Shown here: positions 26,301 through 34,538 of the stretch, in pieces | How the letters are laid out: each line of letters starts with the position of its first letter | Position numbering within the stretch: position 1 is the first letter of the stretch | Assembly: GCA_963734025.1 (NCBI GenBank) | Contig: CAVTFR010000011.1 | Span: forward strand, 62,001-126,000 | Direction of reading: 5' to 3' | DNA length: 64,000 nucleotides | Source of the DNA: JACVRW01 sp963734025 | GTDB taxonomy: Bacteria > Actinomycetota > Thermoleophilia > Solirubrobacterales > Thermoleophilaceae | Translations under genes and position numbers: made by a program | Notes under the pieces: generated by a model | Database searches by the model: none | What the model was told of the DNA's origin: nothing | Seen by the model: the letters and a program-made list of their open reading frames with translations, nothing else

Positions 26301-26464
26301 AGAAGGTCCCCGTCGAGCACTCGGACGAGGAGCTGGAGCGCGTCAAGGCGACGGTCACCGACATCGCCGGAGGGATCCTCAAGCAGGACTTCGAGCCGAC
26401 CCCGTCGAGCGAGATCTGCAGCTTCTGCGACTACCGGATCATCTGCCCGGCCGCCGAGAAGTAG
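23309..26464 (+). CDS. UvrD/Rep-type helicase fused to a Cas4/AddB-like Fe-S nuclease
   Basis: 1051 residues. The SF1A helicase half has LNRSQEQAVTHPGGP, Walker A GAGTGKT (about 27-33), VDEYQDTN (about 236), GDDDQAIYRFRGA (about 264), VMTMHAAKGLEFDHVF (about 575) and MTRARKGL (about 640). The C-terminal quarter is a PD-(D/E)xK nuclease of the RecB family: SASDIDTYRICPLKYKF (about 820), IDYKTGK (about 951) and the cysteine cluster CSFCDYRIICP (about 1036). With the cysteine at about 829 these four cysteines suit a [4Fe-4S] staple as in AddB and AdnA/AdnB. The likely role is double-strand break resection. No second AddA/AdnB-like subunit gene is adjacent. Confidence 0.9.
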   Translation: MPDALDGLNRSQEQAVTHPGGPLVVVAGAGTGKTRTLTRRFAWLVEQGVPADEVLALTFSSAAAAEMRERLESLIESPYEELHVATFHAFCTRLLQDEALEACVDPFLSPVTPADRLALLLERIGELTLRHHEIRGNPAPLLASFVSRIDRLKDEMVSAADYRGYAERLAAGAEGDAARARADRELEFARLYADHDRLLSDRGALDFGDLILQAFRLLHERPHVRERVARRYRHVLVDEYQDTNFAQGMLLRLLVEEHRNVTVVGDDDQAIYRFRGASQKNLLDFQREFPEATVVRLERNYRSGRRILAAAAAVVDPLPERIPKKLKGASGGRVRFWRCRTERAQAQAVAAEAEQLIAAGTPPDQICVLVRSVKAEGATIASALEERALPARTCGAAAYFQRAEVRDVLAWLRALADPSDSGAVVRALSRPPVELRSVDVARLTQLARRRKLDMPSAVAAALEGPQLSEEGRDRARTFLRLYRSASGAFEDRRPDAFVLRLIERIGLRRQQVFATQADTVERLRNIAKLSELASAYMRREPQATARDFTRYLAAVAESGLREDEAVGIPAAPAVQVMTMHAAKGLEFDHVFVLGLSAARMPGPFRAPADGVPDELLKERLPAGGGREEHEAEMRRLLHVAMTRARKGLVLAWAEGAQPGVTPRPSPYYEEALAVLAIEEEEFEEELFGPAEGLHSTFRIMRDELLDTVARVGGRLGEMRLDTYLDVDQAVSRYLELIKVAALIERAKEGQSLDAALTEVNEILVQCATAEQREILEQSALDGWLRDTERDPESRPAAHGNGSEPSLDPFIPRRGRGLMLSASDIDTYRICPLKYKFARVFRIPQEPTIHQRFGIVVHQVLERFHTQGGGSLAQLMELFEASWRRSGFGDTDDEKQFRVRAVEALERYWAEDRRSEAEPVWFERSFAFRIGPHLLRGRVDRVDRHPDGTYELIDYKTGKSKTEEDLREDIQLSLYQMGARESWRLETSAQSYLYVLTGEKVPVEHSDEELERVKATVTDIAGGILKQDFEPTPSSEICSFCDYRIICPAAEK

Positions 26465-26472
26465 GAGATCAG

Positions 26473-26493
26473 CCGGGGGCTCAGCGCCCCCGG
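26473..26493. terminator. Hairpin between convergent genes
   Basis: CCGGGGGC and GCCCCCGG flank a 5-base loop, just after the helicase stop and before the end of the PAC2 gene. There is no T-tract, so termination in either direction is only probable. Confidence 0.45.
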
Positions 26494-26519
26494 ACCCCCG
26501 CGGCAGCTGGCCGGTGGAC

Positions 26520-27398
26520 TTAGCTTTCCTCCGGCCCTCGTTGCCGTAGAAAGCGCTGGAAATCGCGCGCAATCGTGTCCGCGGACGGCAGGCTCTCCTC
26601 GTCCGGCGGGTTCTCGGCCGTCACCTCGTCCATCGCGGTCTCGAGCCGCTCGACGAACGCCTTGACCTCAGGGTCGCTCGCCACTGCGGCGCTCACCTGG
26701 CGCTCGTAGTCCTCGGCCGCGGACTCGAGCTCACCCGCGTCGACCGCCACGCCGGCGACCCCCTCGAAGCCGCGCACCAGCGCGAGCGCCACCTTCGGGT
26801 TGGGCGACGCGGCAACGTAGTGCGGCACCGAGGCCCACAGGCTCACCGACGCGAACCCCGCCGACGCGCAGGCGTTCTGGAGCACGCCGACGATGCCGGT
26901 CGGGCCCTCGTAGCTCGGCGGCTCGAAGCCGAGCCGCTCGACGAGCGAGTTGTCCGAACCGAAGCCCGTGATGGCGACGGGGCGGCTGTGCGGCACGTCC
27001 GCGAGCAGCGCGCCGAGCGTGATCACCATGCTCACGTCGAGCTCGCGGGCGGTGCCGATCACGTTGTCCGTGAAGCGGCGCCAGCGCAGCGACGGCTCGA
27101 CTCCCTGGAGCATCACGAGGTCGCCCTCCGCCCCGGGCACCTCGGCGATCGAGAACTGGTTCTCGGGCCAGTCCATCTCACGCGTGCGGCCCTCGGTCAG
27201 GCGCACCGTCGGGCGCACCGCCGTGAAGTCGTAGTACTCCTCGGGGTCGATGCGGGCGACGTCCTCCGACTCGAACGACCCGCGAATGAACGAGAGCGCC
27301 GCGGAAGCGGACTCGCCGGCGTCGTTCCAGCCCTTGAACGCACACACCATGATCGGCTTCCGAAGCTCGGGCCGCCGCTCCCAGATCAGGTCGCTCAT
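26520..27398 (-). CDS. PAC2-family protein
   Basis: 292 residues from ATG 27398 (MSDLIWERRPELRKPIMVCA). PAC2 proteins share a fold with proteasome-assembly chaperone 2 and include an ATP-grasp-linked actinobacterial group. Matching blocks are AFKGWNDAGESASAAL, WPENQFSIAEVPG, ITLGALLADVPHSRPV (about 130-145) and YEGPTGIVGVLQNAC (about 165-179). The acidic C-terminal region (about 240-285) is probably helical. Actinobacteria with proteasomes use PAC2-like proteins, but no proteasome gene is in this window, so the function is open. TACGGT lies 7 bases before the start. Confidence 0.85.
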   Translation of the reverse strand: MSDLIWERRPELRKPIMVCAFKGWNDAGESASAALSFIRGSFESEDVARIDPEEYYDFTAVRPTVRLTEGRTREMDWPENQFSIAEVPGAEGDLVMLQGVEPSLRWRRFTDNVIGTARELDVSMVITLGALLADVPHSRPVAITGFGSDNSLVERLGFEPPSYEGPTGIVGVLQNACASAGFASVSLWASVPHYVAASPNPKVALALVRGFEGVAGVAVDAGELESAAEDYERQVSAAVASDPEVKAFVERLETAMDEVTAENPPDEESLPSADTIARDFQRFLRQRGPEES

Positions 27399-27446
27399 CT
27401 CTCTCACCGTACCCGACGTCCGCTGCCGGATTCAGGATGGACGGCG

Positions 27447-28304
27447 ATGACGGTGGCCGAGCTGCGTGCCGGGGGCGAGATCGAGGGCGTGTTCGCGTGC
27501 ACGCGCAAGGATCGGCTGACCGCGCGCAACGGCAGCCCCTACCTGGCGGTGGAGCTGCGCGACCGCACCGGGGCGATCGCGGGCCGCGCGTTCCGGGACG
27601 CCGACTTCCTCGCCGGCCAGTTCGAGCGCGGCGACCTCGTGAGCGTCCGCGGCCGTGTCGAGCGCTTTCGCGACGAGCTGCAGATCGAGCTCGCCGCGAT
27701 CAAGCGCGCCGAGGAGAACGCAGCCGACCCCGCCGAATTCCTGCCGGTCGCATACCGCGACGTCGAGGAGCTCGACGGGTTTCTCGAGCATCTGGCCCGC
27801 GAGGTGTACGACCCGGACCTGCGGGCTCTGCTCGATGCGTTCTTGGGCGACGAGGCGTTCCGCGCGGACTTCCGGCGCGCGCCCTGCACGCGCAGCGGCC
27901 ATCACGCCTACCTCGGCGGCCTGCTCGAGCACACGGTGGCCGTGGCAACGCTCGCCTTCGAGACGAGCACGCTGCACCCGCGTCTCAACAGCGACCTGCT
28001 CGTGTGCGCCGCGATCCTGCACGACATCGGCAAGATCCGCGAGTTCGAGCTGAGCGCCGAGATCGCGCTGACCGAGGCCGGGGCGCTCGTGGGCCACCTC
28101 GCGCTCGGCGTGGAGATGCTGAATGAGCGCGCCGGCGCCATCCCGGCCGCCAAGCTGCACGCGCTCACCCACTGCGTCCTCGGGCACCACGGCGCGGACG
28201 CGCTGCCCGGCCGGCGCTTCCGCTCGGCCGAGGCGCTCGCGCTGCAGCGCCTGAACGCGCTCGATGCGAGCGTCAAGGGCGCGCTCGAGCACGGGCTGGA
28301 CTGA
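27447..28304 (+). CDS. OB-fold plus HD-domain phosphohydrolase (YhaM-like 3'-5' exoribonuclease)
   Basis: 285 residues. Residues about 1-90 are an OB-fold nucleic-acid-binding domain (SPYLAVELRDRTGAIAGRAF, GDLVSVRGRVERFRDELQI). Residues about 135-285 are an HD metal hydrolase: RSGHHAYLGGLLEHTVAVA, then AAILHDIGKIREFEL with the HD pair, and LTHCVLGHHG. This is the YhaM/KREPB-like order. Chosen start ATG 27447 gives MTVAELRAGGEIEG. Divergent from PAC2 across 48 bases. It is more likely an RNA or DNA exonuclease than a signalling phosphodiesterase. Confidence 0.88.
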   Translation: MTVAELRAGGEIEGVFACTRKDRLTARNGSPYLAVELRDRTGAIAGRAFRDADFLAGQFERGDLVSVRGRVERFRDELQIELAAIKRAEENAADPAEFLPVAYRDVEELDGFLEHLAREVYDPDLRALLDAFLGDEAFRADFRRAPCTRSGHHAYLGGLLEHTVAVATLAFETSTLHPRLNSDLLVCAAILHDIGKIREFELSAEIALTEAGALVGHLALGVEMLNERAGAIPAAKLHALTHCVLGHHGADALPGRRFRSAEALALQRLNALDASVKGALEHGLD

Positions 28305-28349
28305 ACCTGGACGTTTAGGCCAGCCGCCGCCGACCCCGTTCGCGTCCGG

Positions 28350-28370
28350 GTCCGGTCGCGCCGACCGGAC
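28350..28370. promoter_or_regulatory. 8-bp perfect inverted repeat before the PAS/coiled-coil gene
   Basis: GTCCGGTC and GACCGGAC flank a 5-base loop, directly upstream of the GTG at 28377. It could be a terminator stem for the OB-HD gene (no T-tract) or an operator. Confidence 0.4.
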
Positions 28371-28376
28371 TATGAG

Positions 28377-31132
28377 GTGTCCGAGAACCCGCCCACCCCC
28401 ACGGCCACGTCCGAGGTCGTCGAAGAGCTGCTGCGCCAGCTCGTCGATGCCCGCTTCGTGCTCACGGACAGAGACGGCGCCGTCACCCGCTGGAGCCGCC
28501 CCGCCGAGGAGCTGTTCGGCTGGCCCGGCGCGCGCATGCTCGGCCGCCAGCTGCCCGAGACGCTCGCCATGACCGAGGCGCTCCCGCGCGCCGGCGGCGT
28601 TCTTCAGACGACCGTACGCCGCAGGAACGGCAGCGAGCTCGACATCACCTTGACCCTGGTCCCCGTGGGGATGAGCCAGAGCCTCGAGTTCAACGGCTTC
28701 CTCGAGGCGCTCGAGATCGCCGCTCCGCGCGGCAACGCGATGCAGCAGCTGCAGCAGAGCCACCGCACGGTCGTGGACTGGATTCACGCCGCCCTGCGGG
28801 GCGAGGCGCGGCTCGAGGACGATGACCTCGCCGCCGGCACGATCGTCGCCTTCCGGCCGCTCGTCGAGCCGCCGCCGGCTCCGGTCTCCCATGACGAGGA
28901 CGAGGAGGAGCCGTTCGCCGAGCCGGAGCCGGAGGGCGTGCCGGCCGCACTCGACCCCAGCCGCGTCGACGCGGTCGAGGAGCTCGGCGAGCGCCTCGCT
29001 GCCGAGCTCGGCGAGACGCGTGGCGCCCTTGCGGAGACCCGCGGCGCGGTCGACAGGCTGGAGCAGGAGCTCGCGCGGGCGCCGGAGGCGGACGAGGAGC
29101 TGACGGCAAGGCTCGAGGAGCTGCGCGCAAGCGTGACGGCGCTCGAGGCACCGGCCGCCAAGGTCGAGCAGCTCGAGGCCGCGATCGCCGAGCAACGTGA
29201 GCGCGGATGAGGGGCGTCGCGGCCTGGCCGATGAGCTGCGCGAGACACGCGCACAGGTCGAGTCGGTCGAGGCAGCACTGGCCGAGCTCCAGGAGCGCGC
29301 GGGCGCGTCCGCTGCGGAGGCAACCGCGCAGTTGAGTGAGCGGCTCGAGCAGCTCGAGCGCGACCTCGCCGAGCGAGGCGAGCGCAGCGACGGGCTCCGG
29401 GACGCGCTCGACGAGACGAGCGCGAAGGTCGACGAGCTCGCTCGCGGGCTCGCCGAGGGTGCGGCGGAGATCGAGCAGCGCCGCCAGGCAGCGCCGACCG
29501 CGACGAGCGGCTGCGCGCCGAGCTCGAGGAGACGCGCACGAAGCTGGAGGCGCTCGCGGGCGAGCGCATCGAGGAACAGCGCCGCGTTGCCGCCGAGCTC
29601 GCCGAGACGCACGCCAAGCTGGAGGCGCTCGAGCGAGCAACGGGCGACGAGCACGAGCGCGCCGATGAGGCGCGGGCCGTGCTCGCTGAGCTCGGCCGCG
29701 AGCTGGCCGAGCTCCGCTCGGCCCCGCCGGCGCCGGCGGCGGGCCGGTCCGCGGACGCCGAGTCCACCGCCGCGGCCGCCGAGGCGCTGAAGGCGATCGA
29801 ACGTCTGACGGCACGCGCCGAGCAGGCGGCCGACGCCGCCCGCAGCCATTCCTCGCGCGCTTACGACGCGTCGGGTGCAGCAGAGGCCCGCGCTTCGCGC
29901 GCCGAGGAGGCCGCCGCCGCCGCGGAGGCGCAGGCGAGCCGCGCGGCGGAGAGCATCGCCGGCGTCGAGCGGCGCTCCGAGCGTTCCGAGCAGGCGCTCG
30001 CCGGCGTTCAGGCCCAGGTCCAGGCCGCGCGAGGCCGCCGCGGAATCGGTGCAGGAACGGGCCACGCGCGCCCAGGAGGCGCTGGGCGCGGTGGAGGAGC
30101 ACTCGGAGCGTGCCCGCGAGATCGTCGCCGAGGTCGAGGGCCACGTGGGCCGCGCCGGTGAGGCGTCGTCCGCCGCGGAAGCCCACGCGGGCCGCGCCGA
30201 GGGTGCGCTGTCCGCCGTCGAGAGCCAAGCCCGGCGAGCGCAGGAAGCTGCGACCGGGGCCCGAGCCGAGAGCGAGCGCGTGATGGCCGCCACGGCCCGT
30301 CTCGGCGACGCGCAGGGCGCTGCCGAGCGCGCCGAGGCCGCCGCCGGCGAGGTCGGCGAGGCGGTCGCGCGGGTGACCGATGCCGAGGCGCGCGTGGAGG
30401 CGCAGGTGGCGCGCGTCGCGGACAGCGCGAACGGGGCCGAGAGCGCCGCGATCCGAGCCGAGGCCGCCGCCTCGGGCGCCGCCGGCGATGCCGAGCGCGC
30501 CGGCGAAGAGGCGCGCAGGCTCGCCGAGGTTGCCACCGCCGCCGAGCACGAGGCCGAGCGGGCACGCGAGGCCGCGGAGGCCGCACAGCAGGCTGCAGAG
30601 GCGGCACGCGCCGCCGCCGATCAGGCGGGCGAGGCCGGCCACGGCTACCGCGAGGCGGCACGGCCGCTCGTCCGCTACAACCCGCCGGCCGCGACCGCGC
30701 GCGCACGCGCCGCACGGCAACGGCAACGGGAACGGCCACGGCCACGGCGACCCGCACCGGCCGCTCTTCGCCAAGCCCGACGAGGGCCCGGCGCGCACGC
30801 CGCGCCCCGGCTTCGACGACGCTCCCAACCCACTGGCCGTCATCGGGCTCGACGGACACTTCAAGGAGCTGAACCCGGCGTTCAGCGACCTCGTCGGCTA
30901 CAGCGAGGCGGAGTTCGCTGCCGCCGTCTGGCCCCCGGTGATGGACCGCGCGAACCTCCAGAAGCACCGCGATCAGATGAAGGCGATGTTGGCGGGCACG
31001 ATGGATTCGGCCGAGGTCAAGACCGGCTACGTGCACGCCCAGGGGCTCCTGGTGCCGGTGGTCGGAAGCATCGCGCTGGTGCGCGAGAACGGCGAGCCGA
31101 GCCACTTCCTGCTCGAGGCCGCCGGCCGCTGA
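28377..31132 (+). CDS. Large PAS / Ala-Glu coiled-coil / PAS protein (about four frameshifts)
   Basis: Reconstructed length is about 918 residues. An N-terminal PAS domain (about 15-125: FVLTDRDGAVTRWSRPAEEL, FGWPGARMLGRQLPE, RRNGSELDITLTLVPVG) is followed by an acidic linker. Then comes a very long Ala/Glu/Arg coiled coil with heptads such as LAELQERAGASAAEATAQL and AESVQERATRAQEALGAVEE. After a Gly-Asn/Gly-His linker (GNGNGNGHGHGD) a C-terminal PAS domain closes it (NPLAVIGLDGHFKELNPAFS, LVGYSEAEF). The frame changes near 29205, 29497, 30040 and 30700; the first is one extra G. No kinase, cyclase or methyl-accepting signature is seen. Likely a cytoplasmic sensor scaffold or filament. As given, the longest single-frame product is about 277 residues. 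Confidence 0.7.
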
Positions 31133-31154
31133 CCCGTCGTTAGTCTCTCCGGCC

Positions 31155-32271
31155 GTGGTCTCGGACGACGGCATCCTTCCCTGGCTCAGCCGCATGCGGG
31201 AGGAGCTGCCGGAGCTCGAGCCGCTCGACGCGCACACGCACATCGGCTTCAACGACCCGGACGGCTACAGCTGCGCCCGCGACGAGCTCGTGGCCGCACT
31301 CGGCCGGATCGACGGGCGGGCGATCGTCTTCCCGATGCAGGAGCCGGGCGGCTACCGGGACCCGAACGACATGGTCATCCGCGAAGCCGAGGCATCCGGC
31401 GGCCGGCTATTCGCCTTCTGCCGCCTCGACCCGCACGACTCCCCGCTGGCCGAGGCCGAGCGGGCACTCGCCGCGGGTGCCCGCGGGATCAAGCTGCACC
31501 CGCGCGCCGAGCGCTTCGCGCTCGACCATCCGGACCTGCAGCCCGTCTTCGCGCTCGCCGACGAGCGCCGGCTGACGATCCTCTGCCACGCCGGCCGGGG
31601 CATCCCGGCGCTGGGCCGGCACGCCATCGAGGCCTGCGCGCGCTACCCGAACATGCGGCTGATCCTGGCGCACGCGGGCATCTCCGACCTGTCCTGGATC
31701 TGGCGCCTCGCCCCCGCGCATCCGAACCTCTTCTTCGACACCGCCTGGTGGTCGCCGAGCGACCTGCAGACCCTGCTGGCGCTGGTTCCTCCGGGGCAGG
31801 TCCTGATGGGCAGCGACGCCCCCTACGGGACGCCGGCGTGGGGTGCGGCCTCGGCGCTCCGCCACGCCCTCCAGGTCGGCCTCGACGACGTTCAGGTGCG
31901 CGCCGTCCTCGGCGCCCAGGCAGAACGGCTGCTCGCCTACGAGGAGCCGCTCGACCTCGGGCCCGCGCCGGGCCCCGGCCGGCTACCGCAGGACCCGCTG
32001 CTCGACCGCGTCTATGCGTTCCTGCTGAGCGCGCTCGGGCAGATGTTCAACGGCGTCGAGCCGGCCGAGACGCTCTCGCTCGTGCGGCTCGCATGTGACG
32101 TCGGCGATCGACGCGCCGCAGGCGCCCGTCTGCAACGCGGTCCTCGACCTGCTGGACCAGCGCGAGCGCTACTCGGCCGAGGGCGACGGCCGGCCCGAGC
32201 GCTTTGCCCCTGGGCTGCATTTCGTGGTCGCGGCGGCCGGCCTCGCCCGCACCCCCGACGTGCCCGTCTGA
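31155..32271 (+). CDS. Amidohydrolase-family TIM-barrel metalloenzyme (one frameshift)
   Basis: GTG 31155 opens MVSDDGILPWLSRM. Metal-binding features of the amidohydrolase-2 group are PLDAHTHIGF (about 26-35, HxH), GIKLHPRAERF (about 113-123), ILCHAGRG (about 140-147), ILAHAGISDLSW (about 173-184) and MGSDAPYG (about 218-225, catalytic Asp). After about residue 312 the frame shifts: an extra G near 32106 separates VRLACDV from DAPQAPVCNAVLDLLDQRER and the stop at 32271. The repaired product is about 371 residues. The family includes decarboxylases and hydrolases; no substrate is claimed. Confidence 0.8.
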
Positions 32272-32375
32272 GCAAGTCGTTTTGCGCTCGGGCGACCGGG
32301 TAGTCACCAGAAAGAGGGTCGCCGGGGCTGCGTGGACGGATCTCCGGGGACGCCGGGCGGAAACGGCCGACCCGC

Positions 32376-32723
32376 TTAATCGCCTAGGACGAACATCTCG
32401 AAGCCCACAGCCGGGTCAAAGGTGATCTGGCTGTGGTATGCGACCACCGGGCGCCCCATCCGCTCCTCGACGGCGTCTTTGAACTGCTTCGCCTCCGTCT
32501 CCTGGAAGCGGAGGCGGACCTCCCGCACGAGGGCCTCCTCCCCGTTCTCGACGAGCGTCTTCTCGACGGTGGTGAGGATGTCCTCGAGCACGCAGAGCAC
32601 GTAGTCGTCGAACGCGTAGGTCTTGGCCTTTGTCGGTCCGCGGCCGTAGCTCTCGCGAAAGATGCCGACGATCGCGTTGGAGATGCCGGCCATCCGCTCG
32701 CCGTCGCCGTCGACCTGATTCAC
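32376..32723 (-). CDS. DUF2294-domain protein
   Basis: 115 residues, no signal or TM. The sequence (GISNAIVGIFRESYGRGPTK, AKTYAFDDYVLCVLEDILTT, VEKTLVENGEEALVREVRLR) fits DUF2294, a family of small proteins of unknown function. The GTG start overlaps the TGA of the sigma-factor gene (GTGA, 32720-32723), so translation is coupled to it. That physical link suggests a role tied to transcription or stress signalling, but this is inference from position only. Confidence 0.8.
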   Translation of the reverse strand: MNQVDGDGERMAGISNAIVGIFRESYGRGPTKAKTYAFDDYVLCVLEDILTTVEKTLVENGEEALVREVRLRFQETEAKQFKDAVEERMGRPVVAYHSQITFDPAVGFEMFVLGD

Positions 32724-33778
32724 GCGACCTCTCGCAGCGCTTCGAGCTCACGCCGCATCGCGAGCCGCTTGAGCGCCTTAGATTCGAGCTGGCGCACGCG
32801 CTCGGCCGACAGCCCGAGGCGGCGGCCCGTCTCGCGCAGCGGCTGCGGATCTTCGCCGTCGATGCCATAGCGGAGCTGGATCACATGGCGCTCGGTCTCG
32901 GGCAGTTCGTCGACCGTGCGCCGCAGGAGCTCCTCGCTCAGGCTCAGCTCCACCTCCTGGTCGACGGGCGGCGTGTCGCCCTCGAGCAGGTCGCGCAGGG
33001 CGGTGTCGCCCTCCTCGCCAACCGGCCTGTCGAGGCTCGTTACGGTGCGCGCCGCCTCGCGCACCTCCTCGACTTGGCTGAGCGGAAGCTCGGCGGCGGC
33101 CGCGATCTCCTCGTCTCGCGGCTCGCGTCCGAGCTTCGCCGACAGGTCGCGCTCGGCGCGCACGATCTTCCGTTCGCGCTGGCCGATATGGACCGGGATG
33201 CGGATCGTGCGCGCCTTGTTCGCGAGGCCGCGCTGGATCGCCTGGCGGATCCAGAAGGTCGCGTAGGTCGAGAACTTGTAGCCCTTTCGCCAGTCGAACT
33301 TCTCGGCCGCCCGGATCAGCCCGAAGATGCCCTCCTGGATCAGGTCCAGCAGCGACAGCTCCTGGCCCTGGTACTTCTTCGCGATCGACACCACGAGCCG
33401 CAGGTTCGAGTTGATCATGCGCTCCTTGGCGTCGAGGTCGCCCTGCTCGATGCGCTTGGCGAGCTCGACCTCCTCGGTCGCGGTCAGCAACGGGTAGCGC
33501 CGGATCTCATTCAGGAACAGCTGCAGCGCGTCCGTCGTGGCGGTCGCGAGCTCGCCGTTGCGGAAGCCGGTCGGCTCCATCTGCGCCCGCCCGCAGTCGT
33601 CAGACACGTCGATGCCGCGATTCTCGAGCAGCTCCTCGATCATGTCGACGTCGTCGGCGAGCAGGTCGAGCGCCTGCGCCAACTCGTCGAGCTCGGACAG
33701 TTTCACGCAGCCGCGCTCCTCGCCGCGGCCCACCAATGCGGCGACCTCCGGACGGGCAGTGAGCTCTGGAACGCTCAC
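32720..33778 (-). CDS. RpoD/SigA-family RNA polymerase sigma factor
   Basis: 352 residues. An N-terminal region resembling sigma 1.1 (about 1-70: CVKLSELDELAQALDLLADD) precedes region 1.2 (DALQLFLNEIRRYPLLTATE). Then come region 2 (SNLRLVVSIAKKY, LDLIQEGIFGLIRAAEKFD, FSTYATFWIRQAIQRGLANK for -10 recognition), region 3 (AKLGREPRDEEIA), and region 4 (RYGIDGEDPQPLRETG, LGLSAERVRQLESKALKRL for -35 recognition). It may be the principal sigma or a close paralogue; its short N-terminus suits the 350-residue actinobacterial forms. It is preceded by a STAS gene and overlaps DUF2294. Confidence 0.94.
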   Translation of the reverse strand: MSVPELTARPEVAALVGRGEERGCVKLSELDELAQALDLLADDVDMIEELLENRGIDVSDDCGRAQMEPTGFRNGELATATTDALQLFLNEIRRYPLLTATEEVELAKRIEQGDLDAKERMINSNLRLVVSIAKKYQGQELSLLDLIQEGIFGLIRAAEKFDWRKGYKFSTYATFWIRQAIQRGLANKARTIRIPVHIGQRERKIVRAERDLSAKLGREPRDEEIAAAAELPLSQVEEVREAARTVTSLDRPVGEEGDTALRDLLEGDTPPVDQEVELSLSEELLRRTVDELPETERHVIQLRYGIDGEDPQPLRETGRRLGLSAERVRQLESKALKRLAMRRELEALREVA

Positions 33779-33819
33779 GGTCCGGATGCTACGCCGACGC
33801 GCGCGCCGCTGCCAGCGGT

Positions 33820-34152
33820 TTAGGTCACGCCCGTGGCGTCGTCGACCATTTCCAGGCGCTCCTCGAGACGCGTGATCGAGAAAACACGCTGCACGGCGTC
33901 CGGCCCGCGCACGACCACGAGGCGCCGGCCGTTCTCGCGGGCGCGCTCGTCCGCCGTCACGACGGCTCGCAGCCCGGTCGAGTCGAGGAAGCTGAGCCCG
34001 GACAGATCGAGAACGAGCAAGGACGGCCCCTCGGCCTCCACGCGCCTCAGCTCTTCCTCGACCTTGCCGACGCTCGAGAGGTCGAGCTCCCCCTTGAGTG
34101 AGACCGTCACCTGTCCGTCCGAGTCCTGGGTGGTGACCTGCAGGATCTCCAT
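33820..34152 (-). CDS. STAS-domain anti-anti-sigma factor
   Basis: 110 residues forming a single SpoIIAA-like domain: VSLKGELDLSSVGKVEEEL (about 17-35), LLVLDLSGLSFLDSTGLRAV (about 45-64) with the serine that a cognate kinase phosphorylates, and LVVVRGPDAVQRVF. In known systems the unphosphorylated form binds the anti-sigma kinase and frees sigma. No kinase/anti-sigma gene is seen nearby. It sits 41 bases upstream of an RpoD-like gene and 11 bases after the TSUP pair on the same strand. Confidence 0.93.
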   Translation of the reverse strand: MEILQVTTQDSDGQVTVSLKGELDLSSVGKVEEELRRVEAEGPSLLVLDLSGLSFLDSTGLRAVVTADERARENGRRLVVVRGPDAVQRVFSITRLEERLEMVDDATGVT

Positions 34153-34163
34153 TCGTGCTGAAC

Positions 34164-34538
34164 CTAGCGCAGTCCCGCCTTGCCTGCGAGTTGCCACGCG
34201 AACAGGAGCTGGACCGCCGCGAACGACAGCTCGAGGGTGCGCTCGGAAACCGCGTTCGCGAGCACGACCCCGGCCACGACGCCGAGCGGCGACAACAGGC
34301 CGATCACGATGCCGTCGCGCAGCCGCACGTTGCCGTACTCGCGCTGGCGCCAGGTCCCGACGAGCGACACCAGCACGATCGCCACCAGCGAGGTCGCCTC
34401 GGCGCCGAGCTGGGACTCCTCGGCGAACAGCACCAGCGCCGGCACGAAGATGACACCGCCGCCGACGCCCAGCAGGCCGCCTGCCATCCCCGCCGCGAAA
34501 CCGAACGCCAACAGGGCCGTCAGGTCGAGTGCGTCCAT
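34164..34538 (-). CDS. Half-size TSUP (TauE/SafE) membrane protein, copy 2
   Basis: 124 residues with about four TM segments. The TSUP repeat signature is clear: FAAGMAGGLLGVGGGVIFVP (about 14-33), GAEATSLVAIVLVSLVGTW and LRDGIVIGLLSPLGVVAGVV. Full TauE/SafE transporters carry two such repeats in about 250 residues; this has one. The ATG directly follows the TAG stop of the sister gene, with no spacer. The two probably pair to make one transporter for sulphite, sulphonates or another organic anion; the substrate is unknown. Confidence 0.87.
   Translation of the reverse strand: MDALDLTALLAFGFAAGMAGGLLGVGGGVIFVPALVLFAEESQLGAEATSLVAIVLVSLVGTWRQREYGNVRLRDGIVIGLLSPLGVVAGVVLANAVSERTLELSFAAVQLLFAWQLAGKAGLR

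Noticed and set aside
28960..30660. Possible tandem DNA repeat or CRISPR-like array in the Ala/Glu-rich region
   Set aside because: The recurring GCCGAG/GAGGCG units are codon-level echoes of a heptad coiled coil; unit lengths vary and there are no spacers.
32272..32375. GGCGACC...GGTCGCC inverted repeat between the convergent amidohydrolase and DUF2294 genes
   Set aside because: The loop of about 18 bases and lack of a T-tract make it a poor terminator; it could arise by chance in GC-rich DNA.
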